From the NCBI RefSeq assembly GCF_006783905.1, contig NZ_VFPE01000001.1, forward strand, positions 372,001 to 436,000: a stretch of DNA of 64,000 nt, in the 5' to 3' direction. The first letter of the stretch is position 1, and every line of letters begins with the position of its first letter. Made by a program: the position numbers and the translations under genes. This stretch comes from Microbacterium kyungheense (lineage in GTDB: Bacteria > Actinomycetota > Actinomycetes > Actinomycetales > Microbacteriaceae). Below the pieces are notes generated by a model. The model did not search any database. It was not told the DNA's origin and saw only the letters and a program-made list of their open reading frames with translations. Shown piece after piece: positions 27,534-36,179 of the stretch.

Positions 27534-28967
27534 GTGTCGGACATCGTGCAGCAGCCCTGGTTCTGGCCCGCCGTCATCGTGTCGGTGGGGCTGCCGCTCG
27601 CGCTGATCGGCCTGACGGAGCTCTACAACGCCCTCGTGCGCCGCGGCAGCCGGGCGGCGCCGATCGTCGCGATGGTGCGCAACTACGTCGTGCCCGTCGC
27701 GGGCGTGCTGGTGCTGCTGAGTCAGCCGGGCGCGTGGGAGGGCTCGGGCACGTGGCCGAAGGTGGTCTGGACGATCTTCGGCCTGCTCGTCATCGTCGTG
27801 ACGATCAACGCGGTCAACCACCTGGTGTTCCACCGGGCCGAGAAGGGGTCGTGGCGCGACCGGTTCCCGACGATCTTCAGCGACCTGATCCGCTTCGTGT
27901 TCATCGTGCTCGGCATCGCCGCGGTCTTCTGGTGGGTGTGGGATGCCGACGTCGCGGGTGTCTTCGCCGCCCTGGGCATCACCTCGATCGTGGTGGGCCT
28001 CGCGCTGCAGAACGCGGTCGGCTCGATCGTGTCGGGCCTGTTCCTCGTCTTCGAGGCGCCGTTCGAGCTCGGCGACTGGATCGAGATGGGCAGCACGCGC
28101 GGGCAGATCGTCGAGGTCAACTGGCGCGCCGTGCACCTGGAGACGGGCAACGGCACCGTCGTGGTGCCGACGGCGGAGCTCGCCGGCGGGACCTTCACGA
28201 ACCTGTCGCGCAATCCCGAGCCGTACGCCGCCACGATGACGTTCGAGTTCGGCAGCGACGACCCGCCCGGGCGCGTCCGAGAGCTGCTCGTCACGGTCGC
28301 CCGTGACATTCCGCTCATCGCCGCCGGCCCCGAGCCGACCGCGAAGACGCTCGGCAGCTCGCGCTACGAGGTCGCGATCCCGTTGCGCTCACCGGGGGAC
28401 CGGGATGCCGTCGCCGACGCGTTCTCGACACGCGTCTGGTACGCCGCGCGCCGCGCCGACCTGCACCTCGACGGCGATCTCACCGATGAGTGGCGCACGC
28501 CCGCGCGGCTGCAGGACGCCCTGCGCCAGATCGCGCCGGCGCTGAGTCTCGCCCCGGGCGACACCGACACCCTCGCCGCCCACACTCGCCTGGAGCGCTA
28601 CTGCGCCGGCGAATCCCTCCTGCGGCCCGGCGTCGTGCCTGTCGAGACGCGCTTCATCCTCGCGGGCAGCGTCATGCTGGGCATCCCCACCGACGACGAG
28701 GGCTTCGTGCAGATCGCGGTGCTCGGGGTCGACGACCCGGTCGGGCTCACCGCCCTGTCGCGCACGCACACGGTCTCGCGGGCTGTCGCGACGACCGAGG
28801 TCGATGTGCTCGTCGTGCCGGTCGCGGTGCTCGACGACATCGTTCGCGCCCACCCGGTCGTGGCGCGCGAGATGGTGCGCGAGAGCGACAACCGCCTGCG
28901 GCAGGCGGCGTCCGCTCTACAGGCGGTGGGCCGCCAGCTGCCGAGGGGCCGGGCGGTCGTCGGCTGA
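27534..28967 (+). CDS. MscS-family channel with cyclic-nucleotide-binding-like domain
   Basis: The 477-residue protein has four to five N-terminal helices and the MscS pore and beta domain. Its signature includes GITSIVVGLALQNAVGSIVS and FELGDWIEMGSTRGQIVEV. From about residue 350 to 460 it carries a domain resembling cyclic-nucleotide-binding domains (YCAGESLL, FILAGSVMLGI, DDPVGLTALS, SRAVATTEVDVLVVP). This architecture matches the bCNG subgroup of MscS channels. In the phosphate-binding cassette the usual Glu is lost (GLTAL instead of GELAL) while the Arg is kept. The GTG start is translationally coupled to the cyclase. Confidence 0.85.
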   Translation: MSDIVQQPWFWPAVIVSVGLPLALIGLTELYNALVRRGSRAAPIVAMVRNYVVPVAGVLVLLSQPGAWEGSGTWPKVVWTIFGLLVIVVTINAVNHLVFHRAEKGSWRDRFPTIFSDLIRFVFIVLGIAAVFWWVWDADVAGVFAALGITSIVVGLALQNAVGSIVSGLFLVFEAPFELGDWIEMGSTRGQIVEVNWRAVHLETGNGTVVVPTAELAGGTFTNLSRNPEPYAATMTFEFGSDDPPGRVRELLVTVARDIPLIAAGPEPTAKTLGSSRYEVAIPLRSPGDRDAVADAFSTRVWYAARRADLHLDGDLTDEWRTPARLQDALRQIAPALSLAPGDTDTLAAHTRLERYCAGESLLRPGVVPVETRFILAGSVMLGIPTDDEGFVQIAVLGVDDPVGLTALSRTHTVSRAVATTEVDVLVVPVAVLDDIVRAHPVVAREMVRESDNRLRQAASALQAVGRQLPRGRAVVG

Positions 28968-28995
28968 GGCATCCCTCGCCGAATAGGGTGGGAGC

Positions 28996-29853
28996 GTGCG
29001 CATCCGGCTCGACATCGCCTATGACGGCACGCATTTTCGCGGCTGGGCCCGCCAGCCCGGGCTGCGCACGGTGCAGGAGACGCTCGAGACCGCGCTGGCG
29101 CGCGTCGTCGGCGGCAGCCCGCGGCTCGTCGTCGCCGGCCGCACCGACGCCGGCGTCCACGCGAGCGACCAGGTGGCGCACGTCGACCTCGATGAGGCAC
29201 AGCGTGAGCGGGTGCTGGCGCGGCATGCTCGCCCGTCGGCCGTGCCCCAGACGCCCGAGGACCGCGCTCACGCGCTCGCCGCCCGCATCACCGGGGTCCT
29301 CGGCGCGTACTCCGATGTCGCCGTGACCGGGTCGCGCCTCGCCCCCGAGGGTTTCGACGCGCGCTTCTCGGCCGTGTGGCGCCGCTACGAGTACCGCATC
29401 GCCGACACGGTGACCGGCTACGACCCGCTCGAACGCCATCGCACCACCACCGTGCGCGCCGCCCTTGACGAGACCGCGATGGATGTCGCCGCCCGGGCCC
29501 TCATCGGGCTGCACGACTTCGCGGCGTACTGCAAGCCGCGCGAAGAGGCGACGACCATCCGCACGCTGCTCGAGTTCGACTGGCACCGCGACGCGGCCGG
29601 CGTGCTCGTCGCCAACGTCAAGGCGGACGCGTTCTGCCACAGCATGGTGCGCGCCCTCGTCGGCGCGTGCGTCGCGGTCGGGGAAGGGCGCCTCGACGCG
29701 GACGACGTGGTCGACATCCGGGATGCCCAGGAGCGCGTGCCCGAGGTGAAGGTGCTCGCCGCCCGCGGGCTCACGCTGACCGAGGTCGGGTACCCTGCGG
29801 ACGAGCTGCTCGCTCAGCGCGCGGAGCAGACCCGCGCGCGGCGCGCGCTCTAG
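28996..29853 (+). CDS. truA: tRNA pseudouridine(38-40) synthase
   Basis: TruA isomerises uridines 38-40 in tRNA anticodon arms. The 285-residue product starts MRIRLDIAYDGTHFRGWARQ and has the catalytic Asp in AGRTDAGVHASDQVAH. Other family segments are FSAVWRRYEYRI and ADAFCHSMVRALVGACVAVG. An insertion-like stretch around residues 70-100 (RHARPSAVPQTPEDRAHAL) is longer than in E. coli. The gene normally follows rplQ directly; here three genes intervene. Confidence 0.95.
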   Translation: MRIRLDIAYDGTHFRGWARQPGLRTVQETLETALARVVGGSPRLVVAGRTDAGVHASDQVAHVDLDEAQRERVLARHARPSAVPQTPEDRAHALAARITGVLGAYSDVAVTGSRLAPEGFDARFSAVWRRYEYRIADTVTGYDPLERHRTTTVRAALDETAMDVAARALIGLHDFAAYCKPREEATTIRTLLEFDWHRDAAGVLVANVKADAFCHSMVRALVGACVAVGEGRLDADDVVDIRDAQERVPEVKVLAARGLTLTEVGYPADELLAQRAEQTRARRAL

Positions 29854-29926
29854 AACCCCTCGTGCGCGCGAGGGCGCCGCTAGACTGACCGGACGTTTCC
29901 CGCCGGGGGGTGGATACGGGGGTCGC

Positions 29927-30520
29927 ATGCGCAAGGTCAGCCGGTTCGTCGCCGTCATCGCGGTCGGTGCGGTCGCCGCCGCCGCTCTCGCCGGGTGCGG
30001 TCCGGCCCCGTGGGATCCGCAGGGCGGTGCCACGCCGACCATGACGTCGTCGGCCGTGCCGACGCCCGTGCCCAACGATCTGTCGACCGGGTCCACGCAG
30101 CGGGAGCTGACCGCGGGGCCGGTGACCGCGACCGTCGACTACTGGTCGACGCTGGCGATGGACCGCTGGACGCCCGAGGCGGTCAAGCCGGTCAGCATCG
30201 GGCTGACGACGACGGTCCAGCCCGCGGACGGCCAGAAGGTCTATCTGCAGCGGGCGTCGATGACGGCGGTGCCGTCGTCCGCGGCGGGGCCGCTGGACCC
30301 GCTGGAGCCGCAGGTGGATGCCTCGACCGTGAGCCCCGGATACCTCGTGCTCGATCCGTACAGCTACTCGCAGACGTTCAACGTCGGTCCCGTGCCCGCC
30401 GAGGCGACCTTGGTGACGCTGCAGTTCAGCTACGACTTCCTCGTGCAGACCACGCCGACGTCGAGCGAGTATGCCAAGCAGACGGCGACCGACACGGTCA
30501 CGGTAGCTCTGTCCGGCTGA
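29927..30520 (+). CDS. Lipoprotein of unknown function
   Basis: A 197-residue protein with a typical lipoprotein signal: MRKVSRFVAVIAVGAVAAA followed by lipobox LAGC, so it is lipidated at about Cys24. After a Thr/Pro/Ser-rich linker there is a domain that looks beta-rich (VTATVDYWSTLAMDRWT, VGPVPAEATLVTLQFSYDF). I do not recognise a family. A -10-like TAGACT stands at 29881-29886. Its end overlaps the convergent gene by 23 bases. Confidence 0.75.
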   Translation: MRKVSRFVAVIAVGAVAAAALAGCGPAPWDPQGGATPTMTSSAVPTPVPNDLSTGSTQRELTAGPVTATVDYWSTLAMDRWTPEAVKPVSIGLTTTVQPADGQKVYLQRASMTAVPSSAAGPLDPLEPQVDASTVSPGYLVLDPYSYSQTFNVGPVPAEATLVTLQFSYDFLVQTTPTSSEYAKQTATDTVTVALSG

Positions 30521-31676
30521 TCAGGCGTTCGACCGTCGCGGCACTCACCCGCTCCCAGCGGTCGCCGCCCTTGCCGCTGGCAAGACGCGCCGCCTCGCGG
30601 CCGGTGTACACGAGCGTGTCGAGGTCGTAGCCGAGCACCGAGACCGGCGCCCAGCCCGCGCTCGCCGTCGGCCTGATGGGGAGCGCTCCGTCGACGTCCA
30701 GCTCCGTGATGCGCTCCAGGGCCGTGCGCAGCAGGTCGCGGACGGTCGCCTCGGGCCGCGGCACCAGCGCCACGACTGCTCCGGCGGACGGCGAGCCGAC
30801 GTCGGATTCTGCGGGGAACACCTCGCGCGCGGTGGCCTCCAGCCGATCCGACAGACTCGAGAACGCCGGAGCGCCCGCGCTCTGCCGGATGTCGGCGGCG
30901 TCGTCGATCGCCAGGAAGACGACCGACCAGGGCTCCGAGGACTTCTGCGCGCGCAGCAGGCGCTCGCCGGCGGTCCGCTCGAACTGCTGCCACGCCGACG
31001 ACACCGTCGTCGAGCGCCCCAGCCCGCCGTCGCGCGCGGTGGCACCGACGACCGCGATCAGCGCGCACGCGACATAGACCAGCATCCCCGCCGACGAGAC
31101 CAGGCGCACCAGCGTGAAATCGTCGCCGCCCGACGGCGGGAACACCAGGCCCGCGATGAAGGTCGCGGCACCGGTCACGAAGAACGCGATCGACACGATC
31201 GCGAGCGGCAGCAGCAGTCGGTCCGCCCGGGCTGCCGCGCCGCGGCGGGCCCAGTCCACGACGAAGAGCGCCGCGAAGACGGATGCCGCGAAGAACACGG
31301 TGCGGTATGCCAGGGTGAACCACGCCACATCGCCCGCCAGCGCGAGCGCGAGGGCCGACGCGACGGCGACGAGCGGGCCCGCCCACACGTGCGGGCGCAT
31401 GCCCCAGTCCGCCCGGAATCCCGACCACAGCAGCGCGGGCGATCCCATGAGGGCGCCCAGCGACGCGCGACGGAGTGTCTCCATCCCCGTCACGTCGCCG
31501 GCCACGACGCCGTACGTCGCCGCCATCGCCAGTGCGAAGGCGAAGCTCCAGTACAGCGTCGCTCGCCCGGGCTTCACGAGGAACGCGATGCCGATCGTGA
31601 GCATCGTCGCGAGCGTGGTGATCACCGCCTGCGCGATGCCGAGGTCGATCCCGGCCCCGGAGAGGAGAGCGGTCAT
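30498..31676 (-). CDS. Membrane protein with degenerate GGDEF-like domain
   Basis: The 392-residue protein has six or seven hydrophobic helices in residues 8-215 and a C-terminal cytoplasmic domain. Its ends resemble GGDEF domains (SVVFLAIDDAADIRQSAG at the start; DLDTLVYTGREAARLASG and GGDRWERV at the end). The GG(D/E)EF signature itself is missing, so diguanylate cyclase activity is unlikely; it may be a sensor or binding partner. The ATG overlaps the stop of the upstream histidine kinase by 4 bases. Confidence 0.7.
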   Translation of the reverse strand: MTALLSGAGIDLGIAQAVITTLATMLTIGIAFLVKPGRATLYWSFAFALAMAATYGVVAGDVTGMETLRRASLGALMGSPALLWSGFRADWGMRPHVWAGPLVAVASALALALAGDVAWFTLAYRTVFFAASVFAALFVVDWARRGAAARADRLLLPLAIVSIAFFVTGAATFIAGLVFPPSGGDDFTLVRLVSSAGMLVYVACALIAVVGATARDGGLGRSTTVSSAWQQFERTAGERLLRAQKSSEPWSVVFLAIDDAADIRQSAGAPAFSSLSDRLEATAREVFPAESDVGSPSAGAVVALVPRPEATVRDLLRTALERITELDVDGALPIRPTASAGWAPVSVLGYDLDTLVYTGREAARLASGKGGDRWERVSAATVERLISRTELP

Positions 31677-33337
31677 GACGGATCCCTCCGGTGCGTGTCG
31701 TCTGCGGCGCGGGGCGTCTCGGCGAGCGGCAGCCGCACGGTCACCGTCGTCCCCGCGCCGGCCTCGCTCTCGAGTGAGAGCGTGCCGCCGTGGGCCTGCA
31801 CGATGTCGTTGCTGATGCCCAGACCGAGCCCGGTGCCGCCCGCCTTCTCTTTCGCCTCGGCGGCGCGGAAATAGGGTGTCAGGACGCGCGGCAGGTCGTC
31901 GGGATCGATGCCGATGCCGGTGTCGGCGACCGTCAGCACGACGCTGCCGCCGTCGACCGCCGCGCGGATGCGCACCTCGCCGTCGCTCTGCGTGTACTTG
32001 ATGGCGTTGCTCACGATGTTGTCGACGACCTGGCGCATCCGGAAGCCGTCGGCAGCGATGGGCAGGGGTTCGTCGGCGCGGACGTCGATCGCGATGTCGG
32101 CCGAGGCCGCGGTCGCGCGGAACGAGGCGACGGAGTCGAGCACGATCAGCCTCAGGTCGATGTCGTCCACCTCGTCGCGTCCGCCGAAGCCGCGGCGCGA
32201 CGTGGTGACGAGACTCTCGGTCATTGTCAGCATGCGGTCGCTTGCGGCGATGATCGACTCGAACCGCTCGCGCGTCCGGGGGGTGAGGTCGTCGAGCTCG
32301 AGGGCGAGCTCGGCATTGCCGATCATCACGGTGAGCGGGTGCTTGAGCTCGTGAGAGGCCATGGCGGTGAAGCGCTCGCGCTCGCGCTGTGCGTAGGTGA
32401 GGGCCGTGACGTCGTGCACGAGGAGAAGGACGCCGGCGTCCTCGTCGCCGCGCGCGGCCAGGCGTTTCGCGGTCACCGACAGTGCGCGCCACTCTCCTTC
32501 GGCGGTGAACAGCCACACCGACGCGTCGGTGAACGTCTCGCCGCGGGCGGCCCGTGAGAACGGCCGCTCGGAATAGGGCACCGGCATCCCGCGCAGTCCG
32601 GTGTACTCGACCGATCTGGCGGGGAGGGTGGGGTCGAGCCGATCGAGCCCGTACAGGCGGGAGTACGCGTCGTTCACGGCGAGGACGCTGCCGGCCTCCG
32701 ACAGCCGGACGATGCCGGTGTCGATGCCGTTGAGGATCTCCATCGTGCGCCGCTCCTGGTCGGAGCGCCGGCCGAGCGTGGCGGTCAGCCGCCCCGCCTG
32801 GCGGCGCAGCAGGCGCCGGAGCGAGCGGGTGCGCCGCAGCGCGAGGTGCGCCGTGATGCCGATGAACGTGAGCGAGATCAGCACGACGAACACGCGCAGC
32901 GCGGCGATGCTGCCGGGGGTGACCGTCGAGTCGACGAGCAGGATGAGCCCGATCAGCGACAGCATGACCGCGAGCGCGGCCGCCCGGAAGTGCATCGCCA
33001 CCCACATCACCGGGAACACCCAGAGGTAGCCGAGCCGCAGTTCAGTCCCGCTGGAGACGAGGCCGATCGCCAGTGCATCGGCGAAGGGCACCGCCAGCAC
33101 CGCCGGCGCGGGCAGCCGCGACCACGGTGCGGCCAGCGTGGCGAGCGTGAGCACCACGACCGCGAGCGTGCCGACGAGGAAGTTCCACTTGCCGAAGGTC
33201 GCGGGCTGCAGCACCATCACGAGGATCGCCGTGATGAGCACGCTGGCGGCGAGGACGAGCTGGGTCAGCCAGATCGATCGCGTGCGGGCATCGGGCGTGC
33301 CGACGACGAACGTCCCCCGTGCCGCCCCGATACGCAT
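31673..33337 (-). CDS. Membrane sensor histidine kinase
   Basis: The 554-residue kinase has six membrane helices (about 20-165), a PAS-like segment (about 200-310, GIVRLSEAGSVLAVNDAYSR), a HisKA domain with the phospho-His in MASHELKHPLTVM (about residue 328), and a HATPase domain with N box NIVSNAIKYT, DTGIGI and GTGLGLGIS. The response regulator at 35175-36065 is the likely partner although separated by the divergent GT2 gene. TAGGAT just 6 bases upstream of the start suggests a leaderless mRNA. Confidence 0.9.
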   Translation of the reverse strand: MRIGAARGTFVVGTPDARTRSIWLTQLVLAASVLITAILVMVLQPATFGKWNFLVGTLAVVVLTLATLAAPWSRLPAPAVLAVPFADALAIGLVSSGTELRLGYLWVFPVMWVAMHFRAAALAVMLSLIGLILLVDSTVTPGSIAALRVFVVLISLTFIGITAHLALRRTRSLRRLLRRQAGRLTATLGRRSDQERRTMEILNGIDTGIVRLSEAGSVLAVNDAYSRLYGLDRLDPTLPARSVEYTGLRGMPVPYSERPFSRAARGETFTDASVWLFTAEGEWRALSVTAKRLAARGDEDAGVLLLVHDVTALTYAQRERERFTAMASHELKHPLTVMIGNAELALELDDLTPRTRERFESIIAASDRMLTMTESLVTTSRRGFGGRDEVDDIDLRLIVLDSVASFRATAASADIAIDVRADEPLPIAADGFRMRQVVDNIVSNAIKYTQSDGEVRIRAAVDGGSVVLTVADTGIGIDPDDLPRVLTPYFRAAEAKEKAGGTGLGLGISNDIVQAHGGTLSLESEAGAGTTVTVRLPLAETPRAADDTHRRDPS

Positions 33338-33526
33338 GAATCGATCCTATTTCCAGGTTCATCCGGGATTTCGGTCGGCTCCCCGAGAAGTGCGCAGGTC
33401 TCTTGCGGATGCCTTGCGCAAACCTTGCGGCAGCTCTCGCCCTCTCTCGGGCAGGCGTTGCGCTCGGCATACCAGTCTGGGTGCAGCCCCGAGAACCCGG
33501 GGAACGATGAGACGAGAGCGACGACA

Positions 33527-35008
33527 GTGACCGACCTGGTGCCCCTCACCCGCAGTGCGCGCAACGCACGCCCCGTGCCGGGCGCGACCGCGCTGGAGGT
33601 CGTCGCCGACCCGTCGCACGGATTCTCGGACGACTTCGAGGCGGTCCTGGACGACGGGCCGCTGCACCGGTCGACGATTGGCTGCGTCATCCCCGCGTAC
33701 AACGAGGAGTCCTCGATCGCACAGGTGATCGAGGGGCTGCTCGCACAGACGCGGGTGCCCGACGCCATCCACGTCGTCGTCAACAACACCTCCGACGGGA
33801 CCGTGCGCGTCGCCTCGGAGTACGCGGGTCCGCACGAAGTGGTCACCGAGCTCGGCGAGCAGTTCACCGAGGTGTTCGTCCACGACATCGGCAAGAACCC
33901 CGACAAGAAGGTCGGCGCCCTCAACTACGGCTACTCCCTCGTCGAGGGCTACGACTACCTGCTCGGCGTCGACGGTGACACCGTGGCCGATGCGAGGGCG
34001 GTGGAGTACCTGGAGGCCGAAGCGATCTCCGACACCCGCATCGGCGGCATCTCGGCGATCTACTCGATCGACGATCGCCCGATCAAGGGCCTGGTCGCAC
34101 GGTTCCTCACCACCGGTCAGCGTGCGCAGTTCGCGGCCTTCAACCTGCACAACTTGCTGCGCGGGCGCAACATGGCGGTGCTCGGCGGCCAGTTCTCGAT
34201 CTTCTCGACGCAGGCCCTGCGCGACGTCATGACCGCCAACCGCCAGTCGACGCCGTGGGTGAAGGACTCCGAGGTCGAGGACTCGCTCCTGTCACTGCAG
34301 ATCAAGAGCGCCGGCTACCTCACCAAGATCAGCCCGTTCGCCCGCGCCGACGTCGGCGGCATGACGACGCTGCGCGCCCTGGACGCCCAGCAGGTCAAGT
34401 GGACGTACGGGGCGATCGAGCTGATGTGGCCCGGTCAGCGCGGCGACACGAAGGGGCAGCCGTTCCACCCCAATCTGCGGGTGCGCTGGCTCGAGAACTT
34501 CGGGATGCTGACCAACCTGTTCGTGCGTGTCGCGTTCGTGGTGCTGTTGGCAGGATCGCTGTCGATCGGAGCGTTCGTCTTCTCGCCGTGGTGGCTGCTG
34601 GCTCCGGCCGTCGCGATCGCGCTCAACACTCGCATGGCGCTCACCATGGGCAACCGCAACGCCCGCGACATCCTGTTCGCCGTCACGCTCGTGCCCGCCG
34701 AGATCTACATGTGGCTGCGCCTGAGCTACTTCGCCCGCTCCTGGACGAGGTTCCTCTCGCGCAAGAAGGTCGACAACTGGGCGATGCAGGCGAAGGCCGA
34801 ACGCGGTGCGGGCATCGGCCACTGGACGCCCCTCATCGTGGTGATCGCGGTGCTCATCGCGACCGCCGTCATCTGGTCGATGCTCGGCCCGATGGTGCAG
34901 TCCACCATCCTGTGGATCGGCTGGCCGATCGTGGGGGTCGTGACGGTGCTGCAGACACTGTCCATGTTCTTCAAGCTCATCCGTCGACAGCACGGATACA
35001 AGGTCTGA
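33527..35008 (+). CDS. Processive family 2 glycosyltransferase (HasA/BcsA-like)
   Basis: The 493-residue product has a GT2 domain (residues 45-330) with CVIPAYNEESSIAQVIEGLL, the DxD-type DGDTVAD (about 148), VEDSLLSLQIKSAGY and QQVKW in the place of QxxRW. Membrane helices follow (about 330-380 and 440-480). Such enzymes polymerise and export beta-glycans. The GTG at 33527 is the best start but has only a weak GAGAG upstream. The divergent spacer to the histidine kinase gene (189 bases) probably holds both promoters. Confidence 0.85.
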   Translation: MTDLVPLTRSARNARPVPGATALEVVADPSHGFSDDFEAVLDDGPLHRSTIGCVIPAYNEESSIAQVIEGLLAQTRVPDAIHVVVNNTSDGTVRVASEYAGPHEVVTELGEQFTEVFVHDIGKNPDKKVGALNYGYSLVEGYDYLLGVDGDTVADARAVEYLEAEAISDTRIGGISAIYSIDDRPIKGLVARFLTTGQRAQFAAFNLHNLLRGRNMAVLGGQFSIFSTQALRDVMTANRQSTPWVKDSEVEDSLLSLQIKSAGYLTKISPFARADVGGMTTLRALDAQQVKWTYGAIELMWPGQRGDTKGQPFHPNLRVRWLENFGMLTNLFVRVAFVVLLAGSLSIGAFVFSPWWLLAPAVAIALNTRMALTMGNRNARDILFAVTLVPAEIYMWLRLSYFARSWTRFLSRKKVDNWAMQAKAERGAGIGHWTPLIVVIAVLIATAVIWSMLGPMVQSTILWIGWPIVGVVTVLQTLSMFFKLIRRQHGYKV

Positions 35009-35174
35009 CCCGTACCCGAAACGGGTCGGAACTGGGGAAGGCGCCGGTCTGGGGACTTCGGCGCCAGGGGGAGGAAACCGGGGGTGACCGCCAGGGGAGG
35101 CGGCCACCCCCGGGGCCGGCGGCGGGACGTCTGCTCGTGTGGGGCGAGCGGACGTCTCCAGCCGTGGCGGCCGG

Positions 35175-36065
35175 TCAGGCGGATTCGGCGGTGAGTCGGT
35201 AGCCGACCCCTCGCACCGTCTCGATGTAGCGCGGGTTCGCCGCGCTCTCGCCCAGCTTGCGGCGCAGATTCGTCATGTGCGCTTCGACGGCGCGCTTGTC
35301 GGCATCCCCGACGTAGTAGCTCGTGACGTACGACTCACCGCGCAGCACCAGGGTGAGGTCGGCCTTGCTGCGCACCCGGCGCTTGGACTCCAGCAGGGTC
35401 GCGAGCAGGTCGAACTCGGTGCGCGTCAGCTCAAGCTCGTCGTCGCCGATCAGCACGACGCGGTTCTCGGGATGAAGTCGCAGGTCGCGGTGGACGAGCC
35501 ATTCGCCGTCGCTGCCGAGGGGCGCAGGACCGGATGCGGTCGGAGCAGCGGGCACCGGCACGACGACGGCATCGGCGACGACCGGCACGACCGGGGTCGA
35601 CGCGGTGGCCACGCGTGCCGCGGGGAACGACGGCCCCACGCTACCCTGCGAAGCCGGCGCCGGTGCCGCCGTCGGCGGCAGGCCGCGGGACCGGCGCAGC
35701 AGCGCCTCGACGCGCGCCCGCAGTTCGCGCGGACGGAACGGCTTCAGCAGATAGTCGTCGGCACCCGCGCCCAGCCCGGCGATCACATCGGCCTCATCGC
35801 TCAGGCCGGTCAGCATGATGATGAACGTGTCAGACTGCGCACGGATGCGCTTGGCGGCCTCGATCCCGTCGATGCCCGGCATCGTGACGTCGATCGTCGT
35901 CAGCAGGGGCTTGTACGTCAGGACCGCACGCACGCCGTCGATGCCGTTGCCGACCGAGACGGTCGAGAATCCGGACGATTCGAGTACCTCCGAGAGGATG
36001 TGGCGGATCTCGGGGTCGTCCTCGATGATGACCGCCGTCTTCAGGTCGTCAGCAGGGGTGCTCAT
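35175..36065 (-). CDS. OmpR-family response regulator
   Basis: The 296-residue regulator has a receiver domain (1-130) with AVIIEDDPEIRH, the phospho-Asp in TTIDVTMPGIDG (about residue 58) and LKPFRPREL. A long Pro/Ala/Val linker (about 135-200) leads to a winged-helix DNA-binding domain (LELTRTEFDLLATLLESKRR, IETVRGVGYRL). The linker is unusually long for the family. ATG 36065 has GAAAGAAG upstream. It probably works with the nearby kinase and controls the GT2 or the GH6 gene. Confidence 0.92.
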   Translation of the reverse strand: MSTPADDLKTAVIIEDDPEIRHILSEVLESSGFSTVSVGNGIDGVRAVLTYKPLLTTIDVTMPGIDGIEAAKRIRAQSDTFIIMLTGLSDEADVIAGLGAGADDYLLKPFRPRELRARVEALLRRSRGLPPTAAPAPASQGSVGPSFPAARVATASTPVVPVVADAVVVPVPAAPTASGPAPLGSDGEWLVHRDLRLHPENRVVLIGDDELELTRTEFDLLATLLESKRRVRSKADLTLVLRGESYVTSYYVGDADKRAVEAHMTNLRRKLGESAANPRYIETVRGVGYRLTAESA

Positions 36066-36179
36066 GCGTCTTCTTTCAGGCGGTGGCCGTGGCTGCGCCG
36101 ATTGCCGACCCCAGCCGCGGCCCCCGACGCATGCGCAAGTACTCCCGATGCTACACACCGGCCCGGACGGGCGGAGAGA

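Noticed and set aside
30498..31676. Active diguanylate cyclase
   Set aside because: The domain resembles GGDEF at both ends, but the GG(D/E)EF signature and the substrate-binding residues are missing.
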